From: Symbiodinium natans
Lineage: Eukaryota; Sar; Dinophyceae; Suessiales; Symbiodiniaceae
DNA: 64,000 bases
Reading direction: 5' to 3'
Assembly (NCBI GenBank): GCA_905221605.1
Contig: CAJNDS010000069.1
Coordinates: 62,001-126,000, forward strand
The notes beneath the pieces were generated by a model that had not been told where the DNA came from, ran no database searches, and saw only the letters and a list, made by a program, of their open reading frames with translations. Made by a program: the position numbers and the translations under genes. Shown here piece by piece: positions 1 through 10,131 of the stretch (position 1 is its first letter; each line of letters opens with the position of its first letter).

Positions 1-76
1 CAGTCCATTCGTCTTCCATCACACGGAACTCGAGAGTGAAGTTGTAGCCTGAGCGGTGCTCACTCACCTGAACCCC

Positions 77-110
77 TAGGGTTTAGGGTTTAGGGTTTAG
101 GGTTTAGGGG
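77..110 (+). repeat. Interstitial telomeric block (TTTAGGG)n
   Basis: About five heptamers of the TTTAGGG telomere type, starting abruptly after unique sequence. First of many such blocks in the window. Confidence 0.9.
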
Positions 111-149
111 TCCTAAACCTCCAATTCCACCACCTAAAATCCGGGGCGG

Positions 150-274
150 TACTTGGAGGTTCATGGGTACTTCTAACCCCAATTATGAGTCCACTTAAAA
201 CCTACTGAGAGGACTAAAGGGGGCTTGTAAGTGCAGATATAACTGGGGATATAGGTACCCTGAACCTCCAAGTA
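150..274. mobile_element. MITE-like foldback, family B copy 1
   Basis: The ends are inverted repeats: TACTTGGAGGTTCATGGGTA at the left and GTACCCTGAACCTCCAAGTA at the right. The 125-bp body has no coding capacity. Three other copies lie at 8748, 16329 and 63864, so this is a dispersed family and not a chance hairpin. Non-autonomous DNA transposon is inferred; no transposase was seen. Confidence 0.75.
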
Positions 275-3110
275 GGAGTCCCAGGGAGAAGTGGGGCAGC
301 GCCTTCGAAAACATCAAGGGCTGCAACATACTGCAGAAGCATCAAGTACTCAACCCTTGATCAAACATAAAACATAACAGGCGTGGCGTTCCTTTGAGTG
401 GGCAATACCCAAGTGGGCGTGCCAGGATCTGTAACTCAGGTGAGACCGTAAAGGGGCCCACCCTGACTACCCTGACACAGAATCTGCGCACGAGAGCGTG
501 GAACAAGCCTACCAATACATATCAGGGTTGCAACCCCAAACCCCAAACCCTAAACCCGAAAACCTAAACCCCAAAACCCACACCCTACATGCCATGCAAG
601 CCGAAACCGCAACACCACCCTAAACCCTAAACCCTAAACCCGAAACCCTAAACCCTAAACTCCCAAAAGGCCAAGCAGCTTGCCAGACTCCTCTCAGGTC
701 TGTATCCCAGGGTGCTCTGACCTGAAAAATCCAACAGGATTACCCAGCTACCTTGAATGAGCGGGAGTGGCCCTAAACCCTAAACCCTAAACCCTGAACC
801 CTAAACCCTAAACCTGAAAGAGAGTTGAGGAGGTTACCCCGCCATGCTGCCGACCCTACAAAGCTTGTGCGTCCGTGCACCAAAAAGCAAACCCGAAATC
901 CTAAACCCTAAGCCCTTTTGCCCCGAACTCAAATACCCTAAACTTGAATGTATTACAAGCCTGAAGACCCCCAAACTTTCCTAAGCCTCCTAAACACTAA
1001 ACCCTAAATACCGAAGCCCTGACCATACCTAAGCCTCTAAGCATCAAATCCAAGCCTCCAAGCCTCAAAGCCTCCAAGCCTCAAAGCCTGAAGCCTAAAC
1101 AGTCAACCCTCAACTCAAATCTTACCAAAGCCCAGACCTTACCGAAGCCTCAAATGTCAAACCCGAAACCCTAAACCCTAACCCCTAAACCCTAAACCCT
1201 AAACCCTAAACCCTAAACCCTAAACCCCTAAACCCTAAACATTGAACCCGAGACCCGGTGCCTTCTGCACGGTGCTTCAGGAGCTGCCAGTTCTGGGGCA
1301 GAACCTTCCCCGCAACCCAACAAAGTACAAAAGCAGGCGTAGGGTTTTAGGGTTTAGGGTTTAGGGTTTGGGGTTTTGGGGTTTAGGGTTTAGGGTTTAG
1401 GGTTTAGGATTTAGGGTAGAGAACCACCAACGCACATGCACTTTCTTGGGGGTTCAGGGATTAGGGTGCAGGCTGTTGGGGGGTTTGGCGGGTTCAGGGG
1501 CTTCAGGCCAGATCAGGGTGCCCTTTTCACAAAGCAGAAACCTACACAAGGGCAAGAAGGACTCCACATGGGTCCTCGTTCCCTCCAAACCGAAAAGGAG
1601 ATTTTCGGTGACGAGTGGAGGGGGCGGGAAGGGAGGCGGGAAGGGAGGCTTGGCAGGTTAGTGGCCCTTGGGGTGTTGAGGGATGTACCCCGAGGCTGAA
1701 TCAAGCCCTAAACACGAGTCCTTATAGCTAAGCCGTCACGTATGAGCTTCCCGACAGGCTTGTGAGACTTCGCTGCCCAAATCCCGAAACCCTTTGCAGC
1801 CCTAACTAAAATCCCCCCAAACTCTGCACCCGTAAAGCTCGAAACTACCTCAAAATTTCTGAAACCCCTAGACTCTTAAAACCAGCATAAGCGCCCTAAA
1901 GCCCTAAACCCGAAAAACAATTGTCAAATCCCAAAGCCCGAAACCTTAAATCCGGACCCTAGACCCAAAAAAAGAACTCAATCCCTGAACCCTCTGCCCT
2001 AAACCTCACACATGAAATCCTAAACCTCTTGACCAGAAAAATACACATCGGCTCTAAACCTCTGCCCTAAACCTTAAGCCCGAAACCTTAAGTTAAACCC
2101 TGAGCGGTCGACCCTGGACATCAAAACGGTCGACCCGACAACTAAACCGTAAACCCCAAACCCTGAACCACTCAACCATGGAGCCGTAAACCCCGAAACC
2201 CCTCACTGCACCCTAAGCACTAAACCCCTCAACCCCTGAACCCCAAGCCCCTCAACCTCTATACAAACCCAAAACCCCTCAACCCCCTAAACCCCATGAT
2301 TAATTCGCCGCTGAATCGCCAAAACCCCTAAACCCTAACCGCTCAATGGCCCTAAATTGCATAAAAACCCTCCTAGGTGCCCTTTGATGCCAGAGCTCCT
2401 TGAGCCGCTCCGCGCGCTGCTTCTCCTCCTGACGGTTCCTTGGCACGTTCTAGGGCGCTATGTTCAAGTTTAGGGTTTGGGGTTTAGGGTTTGTAACTGT
2501 AGGGTGTAGGTTTTAGGTCTTGCTGGTGATGCACTTCCTGATGCTTAGGGCTTAAGTTTTGGGGGCTTTGGATTTTGGGGTTGGGACTTCGGAGCTTGTA
2601 GTACCCAAGGGGCGAATCTGCCGGGCTCAGGGTGTAGATGGTGGTTCGGGTTTGGGTTAGAGAGTGGCAGCGCTTGCGGTGTTAAGGCTGGAGGGCTGGA
2701 GTGTTGGCATTGGGTTGAGGGCATGTAAAGGAGGCTGTGGGGCGAGGGAATGCTGGCTCCGGGTTTAAGGCTTCAGCATCTCAGGGTTCTAGTACGAGCC
2801 CCTTGGGTTCTATGGGGGATTTTGGGGTATATCAAGTTTACAAAACAATGGGCCCATACTCAGGGCCGATGAGGTTAACATAGGCTTCTGTGCTGGCATG
2901 AACACAAGCAGTTCCTGGCTGTCAGGAATTTTCGCTTTGCTTCTCGCCGCCGAAACTCCCCCCTAAAGCCCTAAATCCTAACCCGGCAACCCTGAACTTT
3001 AAGCCGCTTGCGATCATCGTATTGACGACCCTCAGACCCTGGTCCACGTGCACAGCTACTCCAAAGCTCAAAGCTTCGGATTGCACAGAAACCTTATAAA
3101 TGTCAGCAAA
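275..3110. other. Mosaic of degenerate CCCTAAA blocks and unrecognised sequence
   Basis: C-strand telomeric blocks lie at about 617-660, 772-815 and 1158-1230, and a G-strand block at 1340-1418. A long, much-decayed CCCTAAA-like stretch runs over about 1760-2340, where most bases can still be related to AAACCCT. Between them are unique stretches with no recognisable gene. The short ORFs near 1436-1700 run in three overlapping frames on both strands next to telomeric repeat and are not convincing. Confidence 0.6.
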
Positions 3111-3166
3111 CCCCTAAACCCTAAACCCTAAACCCTAAACCCTAAACCCTAAACCCTAAAACCCTA
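3111..3166 (-). repeat. Interstitial telomeric block (CCCTAAA)n
   Basis: Eight near-perfect CCCTAAA heptamers on the plus strand, so the G-rich strand is the minus strand. Confidence 0.9.
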
Positions 3167-3361
3167 CAACCCTCCATCCCTCAATCCGAAGCCCTCAAGG
3201 CTCAACAGAAAGTTCCCCGAAGCGCCATCTGCGGTCGAAGCTTCACGCTGCGCGCCTCCTGCAGTTTGGCTTCCAGCGCCTATGCACACAGAACACTTGC
3301 GAACATGCGTGTGTAAATATACAAGTACACGTACATTCATACATGTAGACATCAAATATGT

Positions 3362-3425
3362 ATGTTATATATATATATATATATGTGCATATCTATATAT
3401 ATATATATATGTAGATATACACACA
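3362..3425. repeat. TA-rich microsatellite
   Basis: Runs of (AT)n broken by GTGCATATC and GTAGATA. Frames through it give the artefactual IYIYIY peptide. Confidence 0.9.
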
Positions 3426-3426
3426 G

Positions 3427-4076
3427 TCTACGTATGTATACATATCTCTCCCTCTTCCCATATTGTATGCAAATACCTAGTTTGGGGTTTAGGGGAAAAG
3501 GTGGGGCGACAACTGAAAACACCATGAACGAGGGAGTGGTTCAAGCTTTGGCTTCGGAATTCCCACTACTGCCATGAGGAGTGCCGACGGCATGTGAACG
3601 TTTTTGGGGGTTTCGGAGGGGTTTAGGCCGGCACGACGACTGAGAGCCCCTGTCCGGCGACTTGGACCGAATACCTTGGGTCATGCCTTAAAGCCCCAAG
3701 AACCAGAAGCCCCAACAATTGCTGCAGCTTGCTACAGATGATCAGAAACAAGAGCTTTCGTGGGTTTTCCACGCCAGTGCTGTTGTGCTCAGACGGTGGG
3801 GAAGTGAAAACAGCCCTAAGCCACGCCACATCCCCTCGCGCATTAGACGTTTAAGCGGTAACTTAAACGTGGAGTCGGCCCCTATCATGCTGATCTTCTG
3901 CAGCACACTAGCATACTTGCTTGCAGATGGATGCATTTCATTCCTGACACCATCACGTTGCATCACATCCTGCCCTGAATGCATCTGGCTCGAATGTTGC
4001 CTCTGCCAGATGCACGAGCTTTTTCTGCCATATGCGGACGAAGACATCCCTCATCTAAATCCTTACCCAATACCCC
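3427..4076. other. Unrecognised unique stretch
   Basis: About 650 bp without telomeric repeats. A 121-codon plus-strand frame (3719-4084) and a 101-codon minus-strand frame (3742-4047) overlap completely, so neither is preferred. I see no domain, signal peptide or splice structure. Confidence 0.5.
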
Positions 4077-4147
4077 TTAACTAAGCAAACGTACCTGAAG
4101 GTTTCAAGGGATCCTTAACATGCTTTAAGGTACGTTTCCTTAGTTAA
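4077..4147. mobile_element. Single short foldback (J)
   Basis: The left arm TTAACTAAGCAAACGTACCT is matched by the right arm AGGTACGTTTCCTTAGTTAA with one mismatch, around a 31-bp loop. It is followed directly by a TTTAGGG block. I found no second copy in the window. Confidence 0.6.
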
Positions 4148-4237
4148 AGGTTTAGGGTTTAGGGCTATTTGGGGAAGCCCTAGACCCTAAACACTAAAGG
4201 CCTCCCGTTCTCTTTGCAGCTCGGCCCGCTCCTCGTG

Positions 4238-4327
4238 TTTAGGGTTTAGGGTTTAGGGTTTAGGGTTTAGGGTTTAGGGTTTAGGGTTTAGGGTTTAGGG
4301 TTTAGGGTTTAGGGTTTAGGGTTTAGG
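4238..4327 (+). repeat. Interstitial telomeric block (TTTAGGG)13
   Basis: About 13 uninterrupted perfect heptamers, one of the cleanest blocks in the window. Confidence 0.95.
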
Positions 4328-4420
4328 CTTCTGAAGCTTCAGTCGCGGAGTTCGAGTTGCAGGAAGTCGCTTGGGTTTTAGGGCTCAGGCTTCGAGCTTT
4401 GGGCATTTCTTTCAAGTAGG

Positions 4421-4500
4421 GTACCATTTTTACATTGGTGTCCCCTAATCATACAATACGGCACCCAACAGGTGCACCAATGTAGAAGGACGACCCCTGC
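4421..4500. mobile_element. Possible foldback (G)
   Basis: TACATTGGTG near the left and CACCAATGTA near the right form an inverted pair around about 35 bp. GTACC and GGAC-type flanks resemble the other families. Only one copy was seen, so assignment as an element is tentative. Confidence 0.35.
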
Positions 4501-4581
4501 AGAAGGCCTCAGAGGGCCATGGACACTCATGAGTCCCTTCAAAATGGATCGGGGCCGAACGGTTCACGAAGCCACTTCAAA

Positions 4582-4642
4582 CCCCAAACCCCTGAACCCC
4601 AAACCCTGAACCCTAAACCCTAAACCCTGAACCCTAAACCCT
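4582..4642 (-). repeat. Degenerate CCCTAAA/CCCTGAA block
   Basis: CCCTAAA heptamers are mixed with CCCTGAA and CCCCAAA variants. Confidence 0.8.
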
Positions 4643-4756
4643 GGTGTAAGCCTATGATTCGAGCTGCCACTTTCCTGACTGCTGAAGGCGCCAACCCTCC
4701 CAGAAAAAAGTCAATCCGTCCCGATGCTCCCTCCTTGGCTGCTGAGCAAAACCCTT

Positions 4757-4854
4757 CTTGGTAGCCCGGTAACCGTATTCTTCTTTGCGGGTTGGTTTCT
4801 TTGTAAGGGAACCCGTAACCAAAAAAGGGTAAAGGGCACCACTGGCCCACCAAG
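4757..4854. mobile_element. MITE-like element, family E copy 1
   Basis: Shares GGTTGGTT, TGTAAGGGAACCC, TAACC and GGGTAAAGGGCACCACTGG with the copy at 6811. Its ends, GGTAGCCCGGTAACC and the complement-like CACCACTGGCCCACC, are inverted repeats. Confidence 0.6.
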
Positions 4855-4870
4855 CCTTCAGAAACAGATC

Positions 4871-4920
4871 AGGGTTTGGGGTGTAGGGTTTAAATAGGGT
4901 TTAGGGTTTAGGGTTTAGAG
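4871..4920 (+). repeat. Degenerate TTTAGGG block
   Basis: Several heptamers with TGTAGGG and TTTAAATAGGG variants. Confidence 0.75.
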
Positions 4921-5024
4921 TGGGTTCAGGGCTTCGGGATTTTGAATTTCGGAGCGTTCTGGAAATGCAAAGACATGAGGCTTCAAGGGGGTCAGGGTCG
5001 AGTTGCATCCTGAACCTTGAACTA

Positions 5025-5100
5025 GGGTAGTTCTCAAAATTCGGGTCCCTTTGGGGGGGGGGGGGGGGGGGGTCCTTTCATAAGGGTGACGTACTAGCTT
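5025..5100. mobile_element. Possible decayed family D element with poly-G insertion
   Basis: TAGTTCTCAAAAT and GGTCCCTTT match the left half of family D, but the interior holds a 20-base G tract (5053-5072) and the right end is not clear. Confidence 0.3.
5053..5072 (+). repeat. Poly-G tract, 20 bases
   Basis: Uninterrupted G homopolymer on the plus strand, preceded by TCCCTTT and followed by TCCTTTC. Confidence 0.9.
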
Positions 5101-5246
5101 TCGGACCCCAAAACTAACCCTAAACCCTAAACCCTAAACCCGAAACATTACACCCTCAGCCCTTGGTTCCTGCTCCAGCCGCTGCTGGAAGTCCCGGACT
5201 TCGGAGCGACCTGGGACAGCAGCCAGACGTCGAGAGTTAGGGCTTA

Positions 5247-5347
5247 GGGATGTTCCCCCTTCTACTAGCAGCGCCTTCATGGGGACTATAGGTGGGGGGG
5301 TGCTATCATCCCTTTTTTAGGACTGCTAGTATAAGGGGGAACATCCC
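5247..5347. mobile_element. MITE-like foldback, family A copy 1
   Basis: The left end GGGATGTTCCCCCTTCTACT is mirrored by the right end AGTATAAGGGGGAACATCCC, 101 bp overall. The left end abuts a degenerate telomeric TTAGGG. One of seven copies in the window. Confidence 0.8.
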
Positions 5348-5633
5348 AAGGTAGGGCGTAAGGATTTAAGGTTTGAGAGTTTGGGGTTTCGACTTTAGGG
5401 TTTACGCGTTTGAGGCCGCAAAGGCCCTGAACCCCGTAAACCTGCAAGCCTTGGCGAACCCTAAATCAAAAAACCCTCAAGCCCCATATGGTAGGCTTCC
5501 TAAATTTCGGGGGGGTCCCTTTTCTCTTGCATAGTCTGATACGGACCACTAAATACATTGTAGGATGCCCCAAAGAAGCAGCACAACTTAGCGAACTGCC
5601 CTGCATCACCCAAACCCTATTTGCACAAACGAA

Positions 5634-5674
5634 GCCCTAAACCCTAAGCCCTAAACCCCAAACCCCAAACCCTC
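5634..5674 (-). repeat. CCCTAAA block
   Basis: Short degenerate block with CCCTAAG and CCCCAAA variants. Confidence 0.75.
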
Positions 5675-5812
5675 CTCAACCGCAAAGCGGTCTGGGGCTG
5701 GGTCGAAATAGGTCCTGGTACTCGTGGAGCGAGCAGGTCACCGAATCACGAGTGACCTCCAAAGGGAGCTTCGAGCGTATTCCTTGGGGGTTCTAGGGTT
5801 TAGGGTTTAGGG

Positions 5813-5912
5813 TTGGGAGGTTCCCCCCCTGACACTAACAGACCTTAGTTGGGATTCTAATCGGGATGCTAACCACCATTAAGGGCTGTTAGTATAAGGG
5901 GCAACATCCCAA
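5813..5912. mobile_element. MITE-like foldback, family A copy 2
   Basis: The left end begins TTGGGAGGTTCCCCCCCTGA and the right end is TAAGGGGCAACATCCCAA, 100 bp. It directly follows a short TTTAGGG block (5794-5812). Confidence 0.75.
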
Positions 5913-6810
5913 CGTATTCCTTGAGTAGGGCGCATGCCTTAAGTTGCCGTAGGGATTCCCGAAGTAAAGGATCTTGGAGTTTGCCGACAAAATAGCCCCG
6001 AAAAGACTAAACCCTGAGTTTCATGATAATTTAAATCTACAAAAAGCGATCTGCTTCGATCCATTCGGCTATTTTGGGGTCTTGGGAGACACTGAGGTTG
6101 GGTTTCAGATGGCGCAGCTCAGGACATTGGGCAGAGGATGCTTGGCTGCCTCTCCCATTCGTTTTCTTATGCTTCAGCACATCATCTGACTTAAAGTCTT
6201 AAAGCAAGTATGATGTAAGTTTTGGGCGCCTACTCTGCTCTACATTCTCCCAAAAACAGCCCCCCGAAATCAGGTCACCTTTCCAGCGAGCGACCTCCGA
6301 AGATTGTGAGCAGGCCGGGGATGCCAGTAGTAGAAGCAGCAAGAAGCCGGGCAGAGTTTCTTTGGCTCGCATCGGCATGGCCCCTGGGCGTGTGGGGGCC
6401 TGACGGTGCACTGTGCTTCCTGGCCCTACTCCCTTCCCAGCTGGAAATAGCTGCGGATGATCACCTTTGCCCACACCTGAACCCATACCCCAAAAACAGC
6501 GCATGCAGGTTCTGCCTCAAATCAGTCTGCCCCATCGTATGAACCTTGGGACACATGAAACCCAAAATCGGAATAATAAGCGCTGTGCTGCTCTGAGAAC
6601 CATGAAGGTTCATGGGCCAGCCTGCCAACCTTAAACATTATGTCCTCATTCCTCAAGGAAAGAGACTTTTCAACACCATAGATCCGAAGCAACTGGAAAA
6701 ACACCACTTAGCCTCCACCGCCTGCAGTGCCTGGCTAGACATTCACATGGAGCCGCAAAACATGACGCCCCGGCCCTAAGGCTCTAAGGCCCGAAACTCA
6801 AATATCTGAG
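5913..6810. other. Unrecognised unique stretch, few telomeric repeats
   Basis: About 900 bp. A minus-strand frame (6199-6504) contains a run of leucines followed by A-S-P-A-C that superficially resembles a signal peptide. It is overlapped by an equally long plus-strand frame (6222-6542), and the leucine run lies mid-frame. I assign no gene. Confidence 0.45.
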
Positions 6811-6912
6811 CAGCCCAGTACCACATTACAATAAGGGCACTCTTTTTTCGGTTGGTTACTGTATAAGGGAACCCATAACCACAAAAAAAGGGTAAAGGGT
6901 ACCACTGGGCTG
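6811..6912. mobile_element. MITE-like foldback, family E copy 2
   Basis: The left end CAGCCCAGTACC is mirrored by the right end GGTACCACTGGGCTG, 102 bp. The interior shares GGTTGGTTACTGTATAAGGG with the copy at 4757. Confidence 0.7.
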
Positions 6913-7451
6913 CCAAGATGTTCTTCTTTCGGCTGCCTAAGGCCCTCCCTAACCCCCACGCAAACCCTCGAGTCTAAGTATCTCTAGGTTTAAGATACCA
7001 AACTCTAGCCCTAGTACCTCCTTGTTCAGTTTCCTCAAAGAACTCGAGGTTGACCTTGAGGGGCAATATAACCTATGCAATCGACTACTTTAGATGATGC
7101 CGGTCAAGTGCAGTAGCGGAAGGTGATTTCCTCGCCCGCTTCGATTGGGTGAGCCTGGGCAGCGATAGGCTCTGATGCGGAATAGGCTTTGGGACGTGGG
7201 GTTAGGGTTTAGGGTTTAGGGTTCAGGCTTCAGGGTTCAGATGCCTCTTGTAAGGTCTATAGGATGTGTAGGGCTTTTCGGGCTGGTTTAGGGTTTAGGA
7301 TGTGGTCAATCGCCATGATTCTCTAAACCTCGGAGGCCCTACGTATGGATTTTGTGGCTCCCTAAACCCCAAGACCGTGCACGTGAAGGGCTAACAGGGG
7401 TCATGATTACAGCAGCTTAACGGTTAAGTAAACTCCAATTGCCCTGACCCC
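6913..7451. other. Unrecognised sequence with short telomeric blocks
   Basis: Contains a TTTAGGG block at 7201-7227 and otherwise unique sequence in which I see no gene. Confidence 0.5.
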
Positions 7452-7525
7452 CCTAAACCCTAAACCCTAAACCCTAAACCCTGAACCCTAAACCCCTAAA
7501 CCCTAAACCCTAAACCCTAAACCCC
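7452..7525 (-). repeat. Interstitial telomeric block (CCCTAAA)n
   Basis: About ten heptamers with one CCCTGAA and one CCCCTAAA. Confidence 0.9.
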
Positions 7526-7642
7526 GAAGAAACAATCCCTAAGCCCTGCGCAGCCGCGGCGCCGCCACGAAGGCCAGCGTTGCCCGGCTGAGCGGCACGG
7601 TCAGTGTGGAGGGCACGCAGGCCTCTGAGGGAAAGCTGAGCT

Positions 7643-7770
7643 AAGGGTTTAGGGTTTAGGGTTTAGGGGTTTAGGGTTTAGGGGTTTAGGGGTTTAGGGG
7701 TTTAGGGTTTAGGGTGTAGGGTTTAGGGGTTAGGGGTTAGGGGTTAGGGTTTAAGGGTTTAGGGTATAGA
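7643..7770 (+). repeat. Interstitial telomeric block, TTTAGGG drifting to TTTAGGGG
   Basis: Starts as perfect TTTAGGG, then alternates with the 8-mer TTTAGGGG and ends in GGGGTTA units. Confidence 0.9.
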
Positions 7771-8262
7771 GTTGAGGGTTGAGGGTTTCGAGTGCCATGA
7801 TCACTGGCTCATTTTCATATGTCACTGGGGCCCTGTCGCAATGCGTCGCTTGCAAGAGTGTTATAGGAGGACCCCAAAGCCTGGACAATACACTGCAAAC
7901 TAAGCCAACGAAGCTGATACAGGCATTCTTCCTCTCTTGGAGAGACCCACCCGAAACAAGACGATACGATAAACCGTGCCACCGTTCCGTAAGGGGTATC
8001 TTGGAGCTCTGGAATTTGGAGTTCGAGCTCCGCAACAAAACCAGATTCGGATTTGGGGTTTAGCGACTACTGATCATGAAGCCCTACACCTCAAACCCTA
8101 AACCATACAAACTCTAAACCCGAATCCCCTAATGCATGTCCAGGTGCATGGTTCATCAGGGAAGGAACTGCCCAAAGACCGGAGACTGCCCCACCCGACT
8201 CCTCCTCGCCGGGCTTCCTCAGTCACGCAGGCTTTGGGAGCCCACGGACCCCTGGAAGGGTC

Positions 8263-8310
8263 TGGGGTTTAGGGTTTAGGGTTTAGGGTTTAGGGTTTAG
8301 AGTTTAGGGT
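8263..8310 (+). repeat. Interstitial telomeric block (TTTAGGG)n
   Basis: Six heptamers, the last with TTTAGAG. Confidence 0.9.
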
Positions 8311-8747
8311 GATATGCTGAAGTACTTCATTCTGTGCCTTCAAAGCCAGTGCAGCCAAACACTTGGTAAACCGACAGCAGCCCCTTAACTTGCAAGCCCG
8401 TGTTGAACAAAAGCAAACGCGCTTCACTCGAATTTTCAATCGGTGACCCCCCCCCCCCCCCCCGGACAGTCAGTACACTTATGTATATATGTATATCATA
8501 TGCATGTATGTAGTTGCACAGGTTGCGCTTTTCGGGAGTCTTCGTTGTACTGCAAAAACGTATCTGCCAACACGAAACCGTATCCACACAAACATGCGAG
8601 GAATCTGATGGAAACCGGCATGAGCACCCAGCTTATGCAGCAACAGTTTGTTGCTCTTGGAGCCTGCCGCAAAAGAAGACAGCGTAGGCGACATGCAGCT
8701 ACTTGGGCATTCGATGCCAAGACAGGCGCCCCGACCCCCGGGTACTG
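8311..8747. other. Unrecognised sequence with a poly-C tract
   Basis: Holds a 17-base C tract at 8447-8463 and a short TATGTATATATGTATAT microsatellite. Overlapping plus and minus frames of about 106 codons cover it, with no recognisable product. Confidence 0.45.
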
Positions 8748-8894
8748 CTTGGAGGTTCATGGTACTTAGTAACCAATTATAACTGTACTTATAACCCACT
8801 TATGAGCCCTTTTAGTGCCCCAATATGATGATAAGTACTAAGTACAGTTATAAGTACAGTTATAATTGGTCAAAAAGTACCATGAACCTCCAAG
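8748..8894. mobile_element. MITE-like foldback, family B copy 2
   Basis: CTTGGAGGTTCATGGTACTT at the left is mirrored by GTACCATGAACCTCCAAG at the right. The arms extend further inward: CAATTATAACTGTACTTATA pairs with TATAAGTACAGTTATAATTG, giving a long near-perfect hairpin in a 147-bp element. This is the best-preserved full copy of the family. Confidence 0.85.
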
Positions 8895-9424
8895 TGAGGT
8901 CCAGGTGCAGCTGAGTCAGGCCAACATCCTAAAGCCCAAGCCCCCAAACCCCGAAACCTAAACCCTTAATCCTGAACCCAAAGTACCCGAAACCCCAAAC
9001 CCTAAACCCTACGGGAACTTGGGGGGCTTTCTGGGTTTAGGGATTGGGGTTTGGGGATTGGGGATTGGGCGCAAAGGTGGACTAGGACACGGTTTGGCCA
9101 AAGGTGCAGAAGCTCTCTTGCACGACCGGGATCGGTCGCGCTGGCGGCGTGAAATTTGTCCGCCTGGTCCGACAAGCAGTCGCTCCAGGGGACCCAAAAC
9201 CAATCGAGGCTGTTTCCCAAATCCCAAAGCCTGAAACAATCCCAAGCCCAAACCCTCTACCTGCTAGACCCTGTGGCTCACTTAGACTTCGCAGTGTAAC
9301 TTAAGCCCTAAACCCTAAACCCTAAACCCTCAACCCTAAGTCTGTGTGTTCGGGCTGGGGTCGTGCTGTTCCCGGGTCCTTTAGGGCCAGGATTCCATAG
9401 ATGTATCCTTCTCCCATCCACCTA
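8895..9424. other. Mosaic, no gene recognised
   Basis: Holds degenerate CCCTAAA blocks at 8990-9010 and 9303-9335, and a GGGATTGGGG-rich tract at 9040-9070. The four overlapping frames at 9002-9304 on both strands are mutually exclusive and contain telomere-derived segments. Confidence 0.45.
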
Positions 9425-9478
9425 TAGGGTTTAGGGTTTAGGGTTTAGGGTTTAGGGTTTAGGGTTTAGGGTTTAGGG
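9425..9478 (+). repeat. Interstitial telomeric block (TTTAGGG)n
   Basis: Nearly eight perfect heptamers. Confidence 0.95.
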
Positions 9479-9604
9479 ATTCACCAAGTACTACACAGGG
9501 TGACCCCATTCTCAGTGCACCTGGAAGCCATTGAGTGCCAAAATCTTGTAGATGCGATCTGGATGCAGGCGATCAGGGAGGCCTCCTGGTTGTTCATTTG
9601 GGCT

Positions 9605-9650
9605 TAGGGGGTTTAGGGTTTAGGGTTTAGGGTTTAGGGTTCAGGGTTTT
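9605..9650 (+). repeat. TTTAGGG block
   Basis: Five heptamers ending in TTCAGGG. Confidence 0.85.
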
Positions 9651-9810
9651 AAGTTTTGGGGGTTCAGGGTGTAGGGTCGAGTCCAGAAATTCTGGGAGTT
9701 GACTTGGCTGCAAACACAAGAGAATCGAAGACAAGTGGTTGGTTGGGGAGGACATCTTTGACGCATTGTGGCATCGGCGTAGTCAACATAACACCAAGAA
9801 AGTAAAAAAG

Positions 9811-9860
9811 TCCCTAAACCCTAAACCCTAAACCCTAAATCCTAAACCCTAAACCCTGTA
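9811..9860 (-). repeat. CCCTAAA block
   Basis: Six heptamers with one CCTAAAT variant. Confidence 0.9.
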
Positions 9861-9960
9861 TGCATGAAGTGTGGAACATGGCAGCTCATGCGATAATGCG
9901 ACCATGTGGCTGCAGCTGCAAACAATGGACGGCGACTGTGTGCTTTCTTCATCCCTAACC

Positions 9961-10131
9961 GGGGGTTTCCTAAATTCGGGTTTAGGGTTTAGGGTTTAGG
10001 GTTTAGGGTTTAGGGTTTAGGGTTTAGGGTTTAGGGTTTAGGGTTACAGTACCTTATTGGGGTCCTTATTGTACAGGAATCCTACTATTTTGGGGATCTA
10101 AATTCGGGTTCGCCTGTTTGCGTAAACCCCC
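9961..10131. mobile_element. Family C element carrying a telomeric block
   Basis: The left end GGGGGTTTCCTAAATTCGGG is paired with the right end, which runs AAATTCGGG through to GCGTAAACCCCC. The interior motif CCTACTATTTTGGGGATCTA is shared with other family C copies. A perfect TTTAGGG block (9978-10045) sits just inside the left end, so telomeric repeat lies inside the element. Confidence 0.65.
9978..10045 (+). repeat. Interstitial telomeric block inside a family C element
   Basis: About nine to ten perfect heptamers embedded between element halves. Confidence 0.95.

Noticed and set aside
3719-4084. 121-codon plus-strand gene
   Set aside because: Fully overlapped by a 101-codon minus-strand frame, with no domain. 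It also runs past the left arm of the foldback at 4077.
6199-6504. Secreted protein with leucine-rich signal peptide on the minus strand
   Set aside because: The hydrophobic run lies about 50 residues into the frame, an equally long plus-strand frame overlaps it, and nothing else supports it.
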